A DNA stretch of 44,251 nucleotides from CAZFAP01 sp964516325 (GTDB lineage Bacteria; Auribacterota; JABMQX01). The notes under the pieces were generated by a model. That model saw only the letters and a program-made list of their open reading frames with translations. It was not told the DNA's origin and made no database searches. Both the position numbers and the translations under genes were made by a program. The first letter of the stretch is position 1, and each line of letters begins with the position of its first letter. Positions 1 to 7,196 of the stretch are shown here, piece by piece. The DNA is taken from the NCBI GenBank assembly GCA_964516325.1, contig CAZFAP010000014.1:1-44251 (forward strand), given 5' to 3'.

Positions 1-1195
1 AGTCAATCATGTGGACGCCGTTCATCCAGACGGTGATTTTGGGCGGCTGACCGGCGATTTTGATTCGGAAGATGTTCCAATCATCCTTCTTCCATGCGGC
101 GGGATATTGCGGAGAGGGCTTTCCGAACCCTCCGATGCCTTCGCCATAGATTCCGCCGACGTTGCCGCCCTCGCGGTAGTCCACGAGAACCTGGTACGCT
201 TTGCCGTCTTCAGTCGAGCGGAGGAAAATGCCGCTGTCAATCCCCCACTCCGGCTTGGCTTCGATAATCAACTCGAAGTTGCCGTACGGCTTGTCGGTGA
301 CGAGGATGCCGCCCTGGCGGGGAGGGTTCTGCTGCCCGACGATGGTGCCGTTCTCGACGACCCATTTTCCACCGGTGCCGTGCCCAGTCGAGCGGCTGAT
401 ATGCCAACCGCCGAGAGTTTTCCCGTCGAAGATGGGCGTGAAGCCAGCCACGTAGTCGGGAACGGGCTTGCCTGCTGCCCAGAGCGTCGCGCGGACCAGG
501 AACGTTTTGAAAATGTCCTGCTGGCAGGCTTTCGCGTCGTGGCCGAAGCCCATGTAGAAAAGTCGGCCCTTGCCGGAGGATTTCGTCCAGACGATGGGAA
601 GGTCATTTCCTTCATGGGGGGCGGTGGCGAGGACGTGGATGTCCGGGTCGTCTTGCTGGAGGATGTACTGCTCGTCGGTGATCTCGAAGTCAATCAAGCC
701 TCTGGTGAGGGGACTCTCCTTATCCACAATCTTGACGGGGAATGCTCGATAAGCCGGGTGCGTGACGAAATGCCCGCCGACGAATTTCCGATATTCCTCA
801 TCTTCGCGGAAGGAGTCGGAGGCGGAATGGAAGCCGACGTAGCCCTTGCCCGCAGCGATGAAATCGAAAAGCCCCTTTTTCTGTTCGGGAGTGATCGAGC
901 CGACGGTGTAATAGAAGACAATCACGTCGTAAGGATCGAGCTTCGGGGAGACGAGACAGTTGAGGTCTTCCTCGACTTTCGTGACCTCGAATTGCCCAAA
1001 CTCCTTGAGCGTTTTCTCGACCTCGTTTCCAATGCCTTTGTGGTCGTGAATTGGTCCACCGACGAACAACAGCACTTTCGCCTTGGCAGCCGCTTCTTCT
1101 GCCAAGCCGGGAACCGGCACGGTTATCGCTGCCAGCAAAACCATGCCGACAGATAACCGTGCGAACACGCCCTGCTTTGAACTAAGGTGTCTCAT
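1..1195 (-). CDS. ThuA-like / DUF1080 two-domain exported protein (C-terminus beyond the window)
   Basis: The minus strand is open from an ATG at 1195 to base 1 with no stop, so the gene continues past the left edge. A ribosome site (AAAGGGGTG) precedes the ATG. The protein begins with a hydrophobic signal peptide (about residues 1-32). A ThuA-type class-I glutamine-amidotransferase-like domain follows, with VLLFVGGPIHDHKG near the start, then GFHSASDS, GGHFVTHP and a closing GFGHDAKACQQDIF. After about residue 250 comes a DUF1080 / 3-keto-disaccharide hydrolase domain (FDGKTLGGWHI, WVVENGTIVG, GIFLRSTEDG, WMNGVHM). Both families are linked in the literature to 3-keto-sugar metabolism. It is 160 bp downstream of, and on the same strand as, the Tat-exported isomerase gene, so the two may be co-transcribed. 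A plus-strand ORF over the same bases is a shadow. Confidence 0.88.
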   Translation of the reverse strand, partial: MRHLSSKQGVFARLSVGMVLLAAITVPVPGLAEEAAAKAKVLLFVGGPIHDHKGIGNEVEKTLKEFGQFEVTKVEEDLNCLVSPKLDPYDVIVFYYTVGSITPEQKKGLFDFIAAGKGYVGFHSASDSFREDEEYRKFVGGHFVTHPAYRAFPVKIVDKESPLTRGLIDFEITDEQYILQQDDPDIHVLATAPHEGNDLPIVWTKSSGKGRLFYMGFGHDAKACQQDIFKTFLVRATLWAAGKPVPDYVAGFTPIFDGKTLGGWHISRSTGHGTGGKWVVENGTIVGQQNPPRQGGILVTDKPYGNFELIIEAKPEWGIDSGIFLRSTEDGKAYQVLVDYREGGNVGGIYGEGIGGFGKPSPQYPAAWKKDDWNIFRIKIAGQPPKITVWMNGVHMID

Positions 1196-1355
1196 AGTTC
1201 ACCCCTTTCTTTAGACCCTTGGCGCAAGTGATTAGAGTTGAGGTCGTTAGGCGCAACAGACAGTGCGCTCCCGATTGTGGCGCGACGCCGCATCGGGAAG
1301 ATTCCTTTGCCCCTCGCTTTGGAGCGTCAGAACGGAACTCGCATCGGATGGACGC

Positions 1356-2324
1356 TTATGCTCGTTCCGCAGCGATTATTTTGTTTAGATGATGCAGACT
1401 TTTCTCCGCCTGCTCAACCGTCCCGCACTCGACAGAAAGAACGCCCTCGAACTTCACTTTCTTCAGAATCCTGACGATGCGTGTCCAATCTATGACGCCA
1501 TCGCCGCAGGCGCATCCGACGGCGGTGCCGGTGACCTTTCCTCTCTCATCCTCGCTTTGCTTGAGTTCGATATCCTTAGCATGAATGTGGAATGTCCGAT
1601 CAGCAATCGCCTCGAGCATCTGGTAGGGGTCGCTGACGCCGCCGAGGTAGGCATTGCCCGAGTCAAAATTGAAGCCGAGGTTTGGCGACGGGACAAGACT
1701 GGCAATCTTGACCAACTTCTCGGTATAGATGCTGAATTTCTGATGAGGTTCGATGCCGATTTTAATCTTATGCCTCTCGGCGACGGGGACGACGGACTTG
1801 AGGGTGTAGTGCATGATTTTGAAGGCGGTGTCCTCGTCCATCCACTCAGGGATCATTCCCTCGTCGGTGTTGCAGACGGGGGCGCCCATCTCCGCGGCAA
1901 ATCGGATCGCCTGCTTGATATATTCTACAGAGATTTCCGGTCTCGCGAGAGGGCTATGGCAGGACAAGCCGCTCGCTTGAAGGCCGTGCTTTTCGAGGAT
2001 GGCTCGTATTTCCAGCGGGTCTTCGGACATGGAGACGGTGTGATAATACCCCGCTTCGCTCATCAACTCGCGCCCGATGTGAACCATCGGCTCGCAGTAC
2101 TTGTAGCCGATCTCGGCGGCCTTCGCGATTCCCCACTTGAAAGGCTTCTCCGCCCTTCGGATGAATTCCATATTGATACCGACTTTCATGCCCATGGTAG
2201 CTCCTCCTTTCTCTTCGTCCTTCGCCTCAACGGGCTTCGTAGTGGCAGCGGCGAGAAACATCCCCGCGCCAATCAAGGAACTCTGTTTCAGGAATTCCCT
2301 TCTGGTGACTTCCTCTTGCGCCAT
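1356..2324 (-). CDS. Tat-exported TIM-barrel sugar phosphate isomerase/epimerase-like protein
   Basis: This 322-residue protein is of the xylose-isomerase-like TIM-barrel (AP endonuclease 2) family, whose members isomerise or epimerise sugars and keto-sugars using a divalent metal. The likely metal ligands are visible in the usual order: Glu in GIEPHQKF, Asp in NFDSGNAY, His in HIHAKD and Glu in SVECGT. The N-terminus VTRREFLKQSS followed by an Ala-rich hydrophobic stretch is a twin-arginine signal, so the folded enzyme is probably exported. The start has a GAGGAG ribosome site. It is transcribed divergently from the AKR/cytochrome series and lies upstream of the ThuA-DUF1080 gene on the same strand, which supports a common role in extracytoplasmic sugar conversion. 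The substrate cannot be told from sequence. Confidence 0.88.
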   Translation of the reverse strand: MAQEEVTRREFLKQSSLIGAGMFLAAATTKPVEAKDEEKGGATMGMKVGINMEFIRRAEKPFKWGIAKAAEIGYKYCEPMVHIGRELMSEAGYYHTVSMSEDPLEIRAILEKHGLQASGLSCHSPLARPEISVEYIKQAIRFAAEMGAPVCNTDEGMIPEWMDEDTAFKIMHYTLKSVVPVAERHKIKIGIEPHQKFSIYTEKLVKIASLVPSPNLGFNFDSGNAYLGGVSDPYQMLEAIADRTFHIHAKDIELKQSEDERGKVTGTAVGCACGDGVIDWTRIVRILKKVKFEGVLSVECGTVEQAEKSLHHLNKIIAAERA

Positions 2325-2558
2325 CGGTTATCTCCTCTCCTGCAAGGCGACTGTCGGTCCCGAGGATCGTTGTCTGCAATCCTCAGCCGGTCCGGTTCTC
2401 GTGTAATTGTCTGGCAGCGGCTTCACCGCCAGGTTCTACCGGAAACTCCGCCACGACAACAATAGAATCAATAACTCTCGACAGACCTGTTGTCAAATGT
2501 TTTGAAGGTCGCAGCGCATGTTGTGTGGACGTCGGCCCGATTCCGACGACGATAGGAT

Positions 2559-2587
2559 TTGGGTCCTGAACGCACCTGCTGTATAAT
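2559..2587 (+). promoter_or_regulatory. Probable sigma-70-type promoter for the AKR/cytochrome series
   Basis: A perfect TATAAT lies at 2582-2587, 17 bp after TTGGGT at 2559-2564 (three of six matches to the -35 consensus). It sits in the divergent gap between the minus-strand isomerase and the first AKR gene. It would start transcription near 2594, upstream of both candidate ATGs (2607 and 2682). Called by eye only. Confidence 0.5.
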
Positions 2588-2681
2588 AATAAATGAAGGT
2601 GGGACGATGCCCTCAAACTGGAAACGAAGTCTTGAACATCAGGCGACGAGATCGGTTATGGCGAATGGAGGAGATGTGCCA

Positions 2682-3821
2682 ATGGAAAGAAAGGGAATCA
2701 GCAGAAGGGAGTTCTTCAAGGATAGCTCGGTGATGGGAGCGGGAATGCTTCTCGCCGCAGCCGGTGCAAAGTCGGGCGAGGCGAAAGAGGTGAAGGTGGA
2801 CACCTCGAAGATCGTCAACTACAACCCTATGATGGGCTATCGGCGGCTGGGGAAGACGAACCTGATGATTTCGGAGGTGAGCCTCGGCGGGCACTGGAGG
2901 AATCGCGGCGGTGGGCGATACTGGGACCGGTTCGATCAGGACGAATGTCCGGAGGACGTCGCGAAGAACCGCAGCGATGTCGTGAGCAAGTGCATCGAGT
3001 GCGGGATCAACTATCTCGACATCACAACGCGGGCGGAGTGCATTTCTTACGGGATGGCGCTGAAAGGACGAAGAGAGAAGATGATTGTCGGGGCGGATGA
3101 TCACCTTTTCGGACCGCGGAATCCGGAGAATCGCACCGTTGAGAAACTGGTCTATGATGTCGAGGAATGCCTGAAGTGCTTCAAGACGGACTATTTTGAC
3201 ATCTGGCGCGTTCAGGCGCAGATGAACCCGCCCCTCAACACCGACGCGGACGTTGAGAAGATGGTCGAGGCATTCGAGAGGGTGCACAAGCAGGGGAAGG
3301 CGAGATGGTTTGGCGTATCGTCGCACACGCGATACTGGCACCAGCACATCATCGAGAAATACCCGCAGATTTCAATGATTATTTTCCCCTACACGGCGCA
3401 GTCGAAAGTGATTGACGGCAAGGAAGTGATCGAGGAACGCGGAGCGGACGAAGGCGATTCGGCGCGAACGAGCATCTTCGAGGCGGTGAAAAAACACGAC
3501 ATTGGCGTTTGCACGATAAAGCCCTTTGCGGGCGGCTCGGTCTTTGCTGATAAGAGCTTCCCCGCGCCAGAGCAAGGATCGGAGGAGGAGCACAAGCTCG
3601 CTCGATTGACCCTGCAATACATTCTGGCGAACGAGGCGATTACGGCGACTCTGCCCGGGATGACGACGATGCGCGAGGTCGAGAACAATGCGAGAGCCTC
3701 CTATGACCGCAAAAAGGGAGTGAGCTGGCGGGATGTGGAGTGGCTCAAGCGGAAGACGGACCTGGCATGGGCGAATCTACCGGAGGAGTACGCTTGGCTG
3801 CGCGAGTGGGAATGGGTCTGA
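2682..3821 (+). CDS. Tat-exported aldo/keto reductase-fold protein 1, catalytic tetrad incomplete
   Basis: This 379-residue protein has a twin-arginine signal (ISRREFFKDSS, Arg8-Arg9) and an aldo/keto reductase TIM-barrel domain. Family landmarks are YRRLGKTNLMISEVSLGG, GINYLDI, DYFDIWRV, GKARWFGVSSH, IKPFAGGS and LPGMTTMREVENN. AKRs reduce carbonyls with NADPH through Asp-Tyr-Lys-His. Here Asp113 remains, but the Tyr position is Ala118, the Lys position falls in VGADD and the His position is Gln178. The start at 2682 is chosen because GGAGGAG precedes it at good spacing and gives a normal Tat n-region. An in-frame ATG at 2607, just after the TATAAT box, is the alternative and adds 25 residues. 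The C-terminal LPEEYAWLREWEWV tail recurs in the other two AKRs. A function other than classical NADPH-dependent reduction is likely. Confidence 0.88.
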   Translation: MERKGISRREFFKDSSVMGAGMLLAAAGAKSGEAKEVKVDTSKIVNYNPMMGYRRLGKTNLMISEVSLGGHWRNRGGGRYWDRFDQDECPEDVAKNRSDVVSKCIECGINYLDITTRAECISYGMALKGRREKMIVGADDHLFGPRNPENRTVEKLVYDVEECLKCFKTDYFDIWRVQAQMNPPLNTDADVEKMVEAFERVHKQGKARWFGVSSHTRYWHQHIIEKYPQISMIIFPYTAQSKVIDGKEVIEERGADEGDSARTSIFEAVKKHDIGVCTIKPFAGGSVFADKSFPAPEQGSEEEHKLARLTLQYILANEAITATLPGMTTMREVENNARASYDRKKGVSWRDVEWLKRKTDLAWANLPEEYAWLREWEWV

Positions 3822-3892
3822 CAGGGCGCGCTCAATGCACGATTTCCCAAGTACGATGACGTATGCCTCGCCCGGGCGGGGTTGTTTCTCGA

Positions 3893-3997
3893 CAGATTGA
3901 ACAGGATGGACAAAATTTTGGGACTACGATGCGAAGGCACGACGACTTCCACCCACACGAAGGGACGTACTCAGCATCCCTTTATCCTGTAATTCTG
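3893..3997. repeat. Imperfect inverted repeat, possible MITE-like remnant
   Basis: CAGATTGAACAGGAT (3893-3907) faces ATCCTGTAATTCTG (3984-3997), whose reverse complement is CAGAATTACAGGAT. The arms agree at nearly all positions with one indel. The element is about 105 bp and lies between the first AKR gene and the cytochrome-DUF1080 gene. No ORF lies inside. Similar ACAGGAT-rich intergenic repeats occur in many environmental genomes, but the identification here is an inference. Confidence 0.3.
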
Positions 3998-4061
3998 CCC
4001 AACAATGCGTCACCGAATTTACGAATCAGAGCGCGTAGCGGACCCTTGTGAAAGGAGAGTG

Positions 4062-5069
4062 ATGCGCCGGGTCACGAACGCCGGGATGGTCGTTCTTGCA
4101 GTAGCAGCGGTCGTGTCGCTGATTGCTGCAACGGAGGAAGACCAAAGAAGAAAGGAAGGGGAAGAGGCGGTTCTGAAGAGTAACTCCGCGTGCATGGTCT
4201 GCCACATTGATTTCGACGACGAGGAGTTGACCGTGCAGCACCGAAAGGCGGGGGTGATGTGCGCCGCCTGTCACGGACCGTGCCTCGAGCACATGGACGA
4301 CGAAATGGCTGCCACGAGACCGGATCGGCTTTTCGGGCGAGCCGAGGTCAACAAGATGTGCGGCGAGTGCCACGGGGAACATAAGAACAAGGAGGCGGTG
4401 GAAGCGTTTCGCAAGGAGTGGCACGGGAGACGCAGACCGAACGGTCAAATCATAACAAAGGACTCCATCTGCACGGACTGTCATGGAAGGCACGTGCGGC
4501 TTGTCGCCCCGATGCCGCAGGCGAAACCAGCCTCCGAAGGTTGGACGCAGCTTTTCAACAGGAAAGACCTGACCGGATGGAAGCCCGTGGGAAATGCGAG
4601 ATGGACCGTCGAAAACGGGGTGCTGGTCGGTCAGCAGAGCGATGGTCTCGCGGGAGACTTGCTCACAGACAAGTCCTACGACGATTTCGAGCTTGTGGTG
4701 ACGTTTAAGGTGCAGTGGCCGGCGAATAGCGGCATCTGGTTCAGGGCGCCGGAGAACGGTCTCGGTTACCAGATGGACATTCTCGACCTGAAAGAATACG
4801 GATGCGCGACCGGGAGCATCTGGTCGGGCGATTTCCTGAGCAAGGTGGCGGACGAGAGCATTGTCAACTGCGAAGGATGGAACACCGCGGCGATCGCTGC
4901 CGTCGGCGATACAATCAAAGTCACGCTCAATGGCGTGATAGTCGCCAACCTGAAAGACAATCGGAGCGCCAGCGGCAGGGTCGGATTTCAGGTTCATGCA
5001 GGCGACCAATATGCGAAAATGAAAATCATGGTCAGGGAGGTGAAGATTAGACCGCGTGAGTCCCTCTGA
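4062..5069 (+). CDS. Tetraheme c-type cytochrome fused to a DUF1080 (3-keto-glycoside hydrolase-type) domain
   Basis: The protein has 335 residues. The start at 4062 follows AAGGAGAGTG; a longer in-frame start at 4005 lacks this. Residues 9-22 form a hydrophobic signal or anchor. Four CXXCH heme sites follow: CMVCH (Cys44), CAACH (Cys67), CGECH (Cys100) and CTDCH (Cys137). From about residue 160 the chain is a DUF1080 jelly-roll domain (QLFNRKDLTGWK, WTVENGVLVG, SGIWFRAPENG, GWNTAAIAAVGDTIKVTLNG). DUF1080 proteins are known or proposed to hydrolyse 3-keto-glycosides, whose formation requires oxidation of the sugar, so a heme electron acceptor on the same chain makes biochemical sense. It sits between two AKR-fold genes. 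The heme part is a paralogue of the free cytochrome at 6363-6890. Export and covalent heme attachment imply a periplasmic or cell-surface location. Confidence 0.92.
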   Translation: MRRVTNAGMVVLAVAAVVSLIAATEEDQRRKEGEEAVLKSNSACMVCHIDFDDEELTVQHRKAGVMCAACHGPCLEHMDDEMAATRPDRLFGRAEVNKMCGECHGEHKNKEAVEAFRKEWHGRRRPNGQIITKDSICTDCHGRHVRLVAPMPQAKPASEGWTQLFNRKDLTGWKPVGNARWTVENGVLVGQQSDGLAGDLLTDKSYDDFELVVTFKVQWPANSGIWFRAPENGLGYQMDILDLKEYGCATGSIWSGDFLSKVADESIVNCEGWNTAAIAAVGDTIKVTLNGVIVANLKDNRSASGRVGFQVHAGDQYAKMKIMVREVKIRPRESL

Positions 5070-5184
5070 AAGCCCCGTAAAGTGGTACCCGGGCAGTCAA
5101 GGCGTAGGATCCACCCTTGAGCGTTGGGTCTTCTGACAAGGTTTCTGGTCGAACACGTTTACCCTAATTCAAGGAGGTTAAGAT

Positions 5185-6279
5185 ATGGCTGAGAAGAAGA
5201 TGACGAGACGCGAATTCGTACGCGACGGCGCCATGGCGGCGGTGGGAATTGCCGCGAGCTTTGCCGCAGGGCAGTCCGCCCTCGGCGCTCAGGACCGGAC
5301 GAAGATTCTCAACTACAACCAAAAGATGGAGTACCGGAAGCTGGGGAAGACTGGCTTGATGGTGTCGGCGGTGTGCATGGGAGGCCATTGGAAGCGCGTC
5401 AACACGATGGTGCCGGACGCTTTCGAGGGGGGCGACTGGCTCAGCGTTGACGTCAAGAACCCGGGCTTCATGAAGAATCGGCACGAGGTCGTCAGCCGCA
5501 GCATTGAAGCGGGCATCAACTACATTGACGCATGCACCATCAAGGAAGTCCAGGCTTACAGCGCGGCTCTCAAGGGACGCCGGGACAGGATGTATCTCGG
5601 CTGCTCGTGGTATGAGAAGGAAATGCGAAACGATAACTTCCGCACCAAGGAGGGGCTGCTGAGAACCCTGGACGAGGGGATGAAGGAGTCGGGTCTCGAC
5701 TATGTGGACCTCTGGCGAATCACCATGCACGAGCAAAGCCACAATCACACCGAGGGCGAAGTCGAGCAGATGATGAAGGCCCTTGAGGCAGCCAAGCAGC
5801 AAGGGAAGGCGCGCTTCACGGGCTTCTCCTCACACGCCCGCCCCCACATCAAATGGATGATCGAGACCTACCCCAACATTGTTGATGTCGTCGTCACGCC
5901 CTACACCGCCAGGAGCAGGGTCCTCCCAACAGACAGCCTGTTTGACACAGTGAAGAAGTACAATGTGGGGGTCTTCGGCATAAAGCCTTTCGCGGACGCC
6001 TCCCTTTTTAAGGGGGATAGCTCACCCGGGAACCTCAATGCCGAGGAAGACGACCGGCTTGCGCGTATGGCGATTCGCTACATCCTTTGCAACCTCGCTC
6101 TGACGGCGCCAATCCCCGGACTTATCAATATCCACCAGGTGGATAACGTGGCGAAGGCCGTGACGGAACGACGCGACCTGGACCTTGCTGAGGCCGCCGA
6201 GCTGGAAAAGGCCACGGACGAAATGTGGGCGAAGCTGCCGGAAGAATATCAGTGGCTGAAGGACTGGGAGTACGTCTAA
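5185..6279 (+). CDS. Tat-exported aldo/keto reductase-fold protein 2, catalytic tetrad incomplete
   Basis: This 364-residue protein starts after AAGGAGGTTAAGAT. It has a twin-arginine signal (KMTRREFVRDG) and the AKR barrel: YRKLGKTGLMVSAVCMGGHWKR, GINYIDAC, DYVDLWRIT, GKARFTGFSSH, IKPFADAS and IPGLINIHQVDNV. Asp115 is in place, but the expected catalytic Tyr is Lys120, the Lys site reads GCS (139-141) and the active-site His position is Thr180. Between beta-1 and alpha-1 it has an insertion of about 25 residues (around 72-96) that AKR3 lacks. It is closest to AKR3 (7197-8252) by inspection, with shared EYQWLKD near the C-terminus. It follows the cytochrome-DUF1080 gene by 115 bp and precedes the free cytochrome, so one transcript is plausible. 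Confidence 0.88.
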   Translation: MAEKKMTRREFVRDGAMAAVGIAASFAAGQSALGAQDRTKILNYNQKMEYRKLGKTGLMVSAVCMGGHWKRVNTMVPDAFEGGDWLSVDVKNPGFMKNRHEVVSRSIEAGINYIDACTIKEVQAYSAALKGRRDRMYLGCSWYEKEMRNDNFRTKEGLLRTLDEGMKESGLDYVDLWRITMHEQSHNHTEGEVEQMMKALEAAKQQGKARFTGFSSHARPHIKWMIETYPNIVDVVVTPYTARSRVLPTDSLFDTVKKYNVGVFGIKPFADASLFKGDSSPGNLNAEEDDRLARMAIRYILCNLALTAPIPGLINIHQVDNVAKAVTERRDLDLAEAAELEKATDEMWAKLPEEYQWLKDWEYV

Positions 6280-6303
6280 TCGGGATTGAATGAGATGACA
6301 GGA

Positions 6304-6347
6304 GTCAGGCGGGTGGTAGGTGCAGAGTGTTCCGCCGCCCGCCTGAC
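6304..6347 (+). promoter_or_regulatory. Strong stem-loop between AKR2 and the cytochrome gene
   Basis: GTCAGGCGGG (6304-6313) pairs perfectly with CCCGCCTGAC (6338-6347). The stem extends inward three more pairs with one G-U, leaving a loop of about 18 nt. No T-tract follows, so it is not a textbook intrinsic terminator. It could attenuate transcription, stabilise the upstream mRNA end, or end transcription with Rho. It lies just upstream of the cytochrome start. Confidence 0.5.
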
Positions 6348-6362
6348 CTATATCAGGACAGA

Positions 6363-6890
6363 ATGAGGTCGGTTTTCTGCGATAGGGTCCTTATGAGAGA
6401 TTGCATCGGGCTGTTGCTGGTGGCTCTGATGGCGGTCGTTTTGCTGTCGTGCAGCCATCGCCCAGTGGTCCACGAGGGACAACCGCGCATGCCTGACGAG
6501 GCGAAGAACGCAGGGGACTCCTCTACCCCACCAACGAGACCTGCCGACAATAGCCGCTGCCACGTGTGCCATATCAACTACGAGGATGAAGAGCTTGCCC
6601 TCCAGCACGTGAAAGCGAACATCGGCTGCGTTGCGTGCCACGGCGAGTCCTACGCCCATACCGGGGACGAGGCAAACGTCACACCGCCGGACATCATGTA
6701 TCCGAAGGAGAGAATCAATCCCTCCTGCCTGAAGTGCCATGCGACGGAGAAGCTCAGCGACGTTCACAAGCCGACTCTCGCGGGCACAGCGGAAGAGAAA
6801 TATTGCACCGATTGCCACGGGGAGCACCGCCTTGGATACCGAGCAGTCCGCTGGGATAAAGCGACAGGCGCGTTGCTCAAAGAGAAGTAG
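6363..6890 (+). CDS. Tetraheme c-type cytochrome lipoprotein
   Basis: The product has 175 residues. The N-terminus is hydrophobic and ends in a lipobox (VVLLSC, Cys30), so it is probably lipid-anchored at a membrane. Four CXXCH heme sites follow: CHVCH (Cys66), CVACH (Cys89), CLKCH (Cys122) and CTDCH (Cys148). The first part (CHVCHINYEDEELALQHVK) is clearly paralogous to the heme domain of the 4062-5069 fusion (CMVCHIDFDDEELTVQH), but there is no DUF1080 tail. AGGACAGA precedes the ATG at 6363; an internal ATG at 6393 gives a shorter signal and is also possible. It is flanked by AKR2 and AKR3, which suggests electron transfer with one or both. The redox partner is inferred from position only. 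Confidence 0.88.
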   Translation: MRSVFCDRVLMRDCIGLLLVALMAVVLLSCSHRPVVHEGQPRMPDEAKNAGDSSTPPTRPADNSRCHVCHINYEDEELALQHVKANIGCVACHGESYAHTGDEANVTPPDIMYPKERINPSCLKCHATEKLSDVHKPTLAGTAEEKYCTDCHGEHRLGYRAVRWDKATGALLKEK

Positions 6891-7196
6891 GCAGGCTCGC
6901 ACTCGGTTTGGGGGAAGCGCCTTAGCAGCTCGGGCAGCTTTTCGTGCCCCCGGCTGGGGAGCAGAGCGTCCGCGTGCGAGCGAGAACTCAAGCCTTGAGG
7001 TCCAACACGACGTTGCGGCTGTAACACCTTGGTCCCCAAGGAAACACCGAGCATCGCTCGGCCACTCCTCTCTGTGTTGAATTTTATCCTCGCGGTTACC
7101 AATCCCGTTTCGAACGGCTGTGTGATATAGTCATTCGCTGAGTGGTTCTGCCGGGGACGCAATCTGACCAATCCGTAAAAGAGGAGGTCCTTCATC
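6891..7196. other. Intergenic region with three short palindromes
   Basis: No credible gene is seen. It holds CTCAAG-C-CTTGAG (6987-6999), CCTTGG-TCC-CCAAGG (7027-7041) and CCGAGC-ATC-GCTCGG (7047-7061), each a perfect six-base-pair palindrome with a one- to three-base centre. An AAAGAGGAGG ribosome site for the next gene is at the right end. Confidence 0.5.

Noticed and set aside
11..1156. A 381-codon plus-strand frame at the left edge
   Set aside because: It is antisense to the ThuA-DUF1080 gene, whose translation matches known domains throughout.
1389..2465. A 358-codon plus-strand frame
   Set aside because: Antisense to the Tat-exported isomerase.
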